From CAIKZZ01 sp035604595 (GTDB taxonomy: Bacteria; Pseudomonadota; Gammaproteobacteria; Steroidobacterales; Steroidobacteraceae), in NCBI GenBank assembly GCA_035604595.1, contig DATNIE010000007.1, positions 23,086-87,085 of the forward strand: a stretch of DNA of 64,000 nucleotides, read 5' to 3'. Positions 62,766-64,000 of the stretch are shown here, in pieces. Each line of letters opens with the position of its first letter. Within the stretch, counting starts at the first letter, position 1. A model generated the notes under the pieces. The model was not told where the DNA came from. It did no database searches and saw nothing but the letters and a program-made list of their open reading frames with translations. The translations under genes were made by a program, and so were the position numbers.

Positions 62766-64000
62766 TCAGAATTTGTACCCGAACGAGAGGCCGAGGACCC
62801 GCGGTCGAAGCGGCGTCTGCGCGACGATGAACTGATCGGTGCTTACGAACGTGCTGGCGTTCGAATTGCTGAGGTTCTCGCCGTATATGCTGACGGTCCA
62901 TGGATCCTTCGCGACGCCGAATGACGCGTCGTAGGTCGTGTAAGCGGGATTCTCGAACCGCCCCCTGGAGGTACTGATGGCTCCGCCGGCCGCGATCGTC
63001 GGATTCGCACCCGCCTGCGTGAACGAATGGCCGCTGTGGGCGGCGCCGAACTGAGCGTAAGGGGTGTATACGCCGACACTCCATTCGTAGCGCGCACGCA
63101 GGCTGAACTGAATCGGCGGCGCATCGGCGCTCGGGGCGCCGATGGGGCCAAACGGGTTGGTGATCGGCGCGCACGTGGGGTTACAGATTTGCGTGATCGG
63201 CTTGCCGAAGTTGACACTTGCCGGATTGTTGTCGATCAGCGCCGGCGAATTCGTCTGCGTGCTCTGGTTCCAGGATGCGGCACCCTGCAGCGTCAGCCCG
63301 GCCGCGACCCGGGCCATCAACGATGTCTCGACACCCTTGATCACGAAGTTCTGACCGTTGGTGTCGTAGAAAATGTTGCCGACCACACTGGGGTCGAAGA
63401 AGGAGATCTGGACGTTGTCCCAGTTCTCCCGGTACACGGCCCCGTTCCACTGCAGTCGATGGTCGAAGAATTCCGTCTTCCAGCCGATTTCATTGTTGGT
63501 CAACTTGTCGGACGAATACGACGCAGGAATCGCATACTGGTACAGTCCGTCCGGACCAGTGGCATGCTGGGCACCGCCGTTCTGGTTGAAGCCTCCCGGC
63601 CGGAAGCCCTGTGAGAACGTGTAATACACCATCAGATCCGGCGCGATGTGCCAGGTCAGGTTGCCACGGCTCTTGTAGCCGGACTCGCTATCGGAGAGAT
63701 TCTCCGCGTTCAGGTTGTAGCTGTAGGCGGGATTGTGGCAGCCCCCGGCTGGCACACCCCCTTCGAAGCAGCCGAAACTGGCCAGCACGCTGCCTGCCGA
63801 GGAGTTATCGAAGCGGAAATGGCGCGTGCCCAGCGTGAGCGTCAGCACTTTCGGAATCAGATCGAAGTCGACGGACGCAAAAAACGCCGTCTGCTTCGTT
63901 TCGCGCACCGTGTCCTGGTAGAAAGAGCTATTGGAGTTCTGAACACCCGGATTCTGGACGGTCGTGCCAGGGAACGTGCCGGTGTTCGTCAGGCAGCCGG
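62766..64000 (-). CDS. TonB-dependent outer-membrane receptor, N-terminal part outside window
   Basis: This is the C-terminal half of a TonB receptor beta-barrel. The frame is open to the window edge. It has the barrel features SGYKSRGNLTWHIAPDLMVYYTFSQGFRPGGFNQNG, LTNNEIGWKTEFFDHRLQWNGAVYRENWDN and the final ENLSNSNASTFVSTDQF. It ends in LGLSFGYKF with the terminal Phe needed for assembly. Paired cysteines (FGCFEGGVPAGGC, CNPTC) again mark extracellular loops. The plug and signal are outside the window, so the ligand cannot be guessed. Confidence 0.93.
   Translation of the reverse strand, partial: GCLTNTGTFPGTTVQNPGVQNSNSSFYQDTVRETKQTAFFASVDFDLIPKVLTLTLGTRHFRFDNSSAGSVLASFGCFEGGVPAGGCHNPAYSYNLNAENLSDSESGYKSRGNLTWHIAPDLMVYYTFSQGFRPGGFNQNGGAQHATGPDGLYQYAIPASYSSDKLTNNEIGWKTEFFDHRLQWNGAVYRENWDNVQISFFDPSVVGNIFYDTNGQNFVIKGVETSLMARVAAGLTLQGAASWNQSTQTNSPALIDNNPASVNFGKPITQICNPTCAPITNPFGPIGAPSADAPPIQFSLRARYEWSVGVYTPYAQFGAAHSGHSFTQAGANPTIAAGGAISTSRGRFENPAYTTYDASFGVAKDPWTVSIYGENLSNSNASTFVSTDQFIVAQTPLRPRVLGLSFGYKF

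Overview
The window comes from a GC-rich Gram-negative bacterium, most likely a gammaproteobacterium. The evidence is three TonB-dependent receptors (one cut by the window edge), lipoprotein and Tat-type signals, neighbouring lgt and thyA, and the apaG-apaH-(...)-folA neighbourhood seen in many gammaproteobacteria. A Steroidobacter- or Nevskia-like lineage would fit, but that is a guess. Almost all of the window is densely packed chromosomal genes, often with 4- or 8-nt start/stop overlaps. I see no tRNA, rRNA or CRISPR array.

Layout. (1) 1-6.3 kb: apaG and apaH, a secreted protein of unknown function, then a compact kynurenine-pathway operon (haaO, kynB, kynU, kmo) sitting between apaH and a convergent folA. 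(2) 6.6-17 kb: coaX, then an M20 amidohydrolase and a peptide-type ABC importer in only three polypeptides (a solute-binding protein fused to a permease, a second permease, a double ATPase), followed by an aldehyde dehydrogenase, an SDR and a P1-family peptidase. (3) 17-28 kb: bactofilin plus a zinc-ribbon protein, a TonB receptor, a c-type cytochrome lipoprotein, tag, an FAD oxidoreductase, a sedolisin-type protease and a TPR protein. (4) 27-35 kb: a TonB receptor with an alpha/beta hydrolase; mmsA and an omega-aminotransferase divergent from a MocR-type regulator that has direct repeats around its own start. (5) 35-48 kb: a 2OG-Fe(II) oxygenase and a SET-domain methyltransferase, then housekeeping genes (thyA, lgt, rlmI, sua5 and others). 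(6) 48-52 kb: a 982-residue HtrA-like protein with a second, degenerate protease domain, and a PfkB-family kinase. (7) 52.2-55.5 kb: a mobile-element scar. (8) 55.4-60.6 kb: the glycine cleavage operon gcvT-gcvH-gcvPA-gcvPB-dgkA behind a tandem glycine riboswitch with a terminator. (9) 60.7-64 kb: a DUF885 metallopeptidase and the C-terminal part of another TonB receptor.

The most unusual part is region 7. A stand-alone DUF4338 (DruA-like) gene lies between near-perfect inverted ends (core of 11 bp) like an insertion sequence. The last 62 bp of this element recur 2,120 bp further on in the same orientation. Between the two right ends lie an intact APC permease and truncated aldehyde-dehydrogenase and GMC-oxidoreductase genes. 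Both right ends run into the 3' ends of host reading frames and supply their stop codons. This suggests an IS-like mobile unit in which the DUF4338 protein may act in mobility rather than as part of a complete Druantia defence locus. All calls were made by reading the sequence and recalling family motifs; no database search was run.
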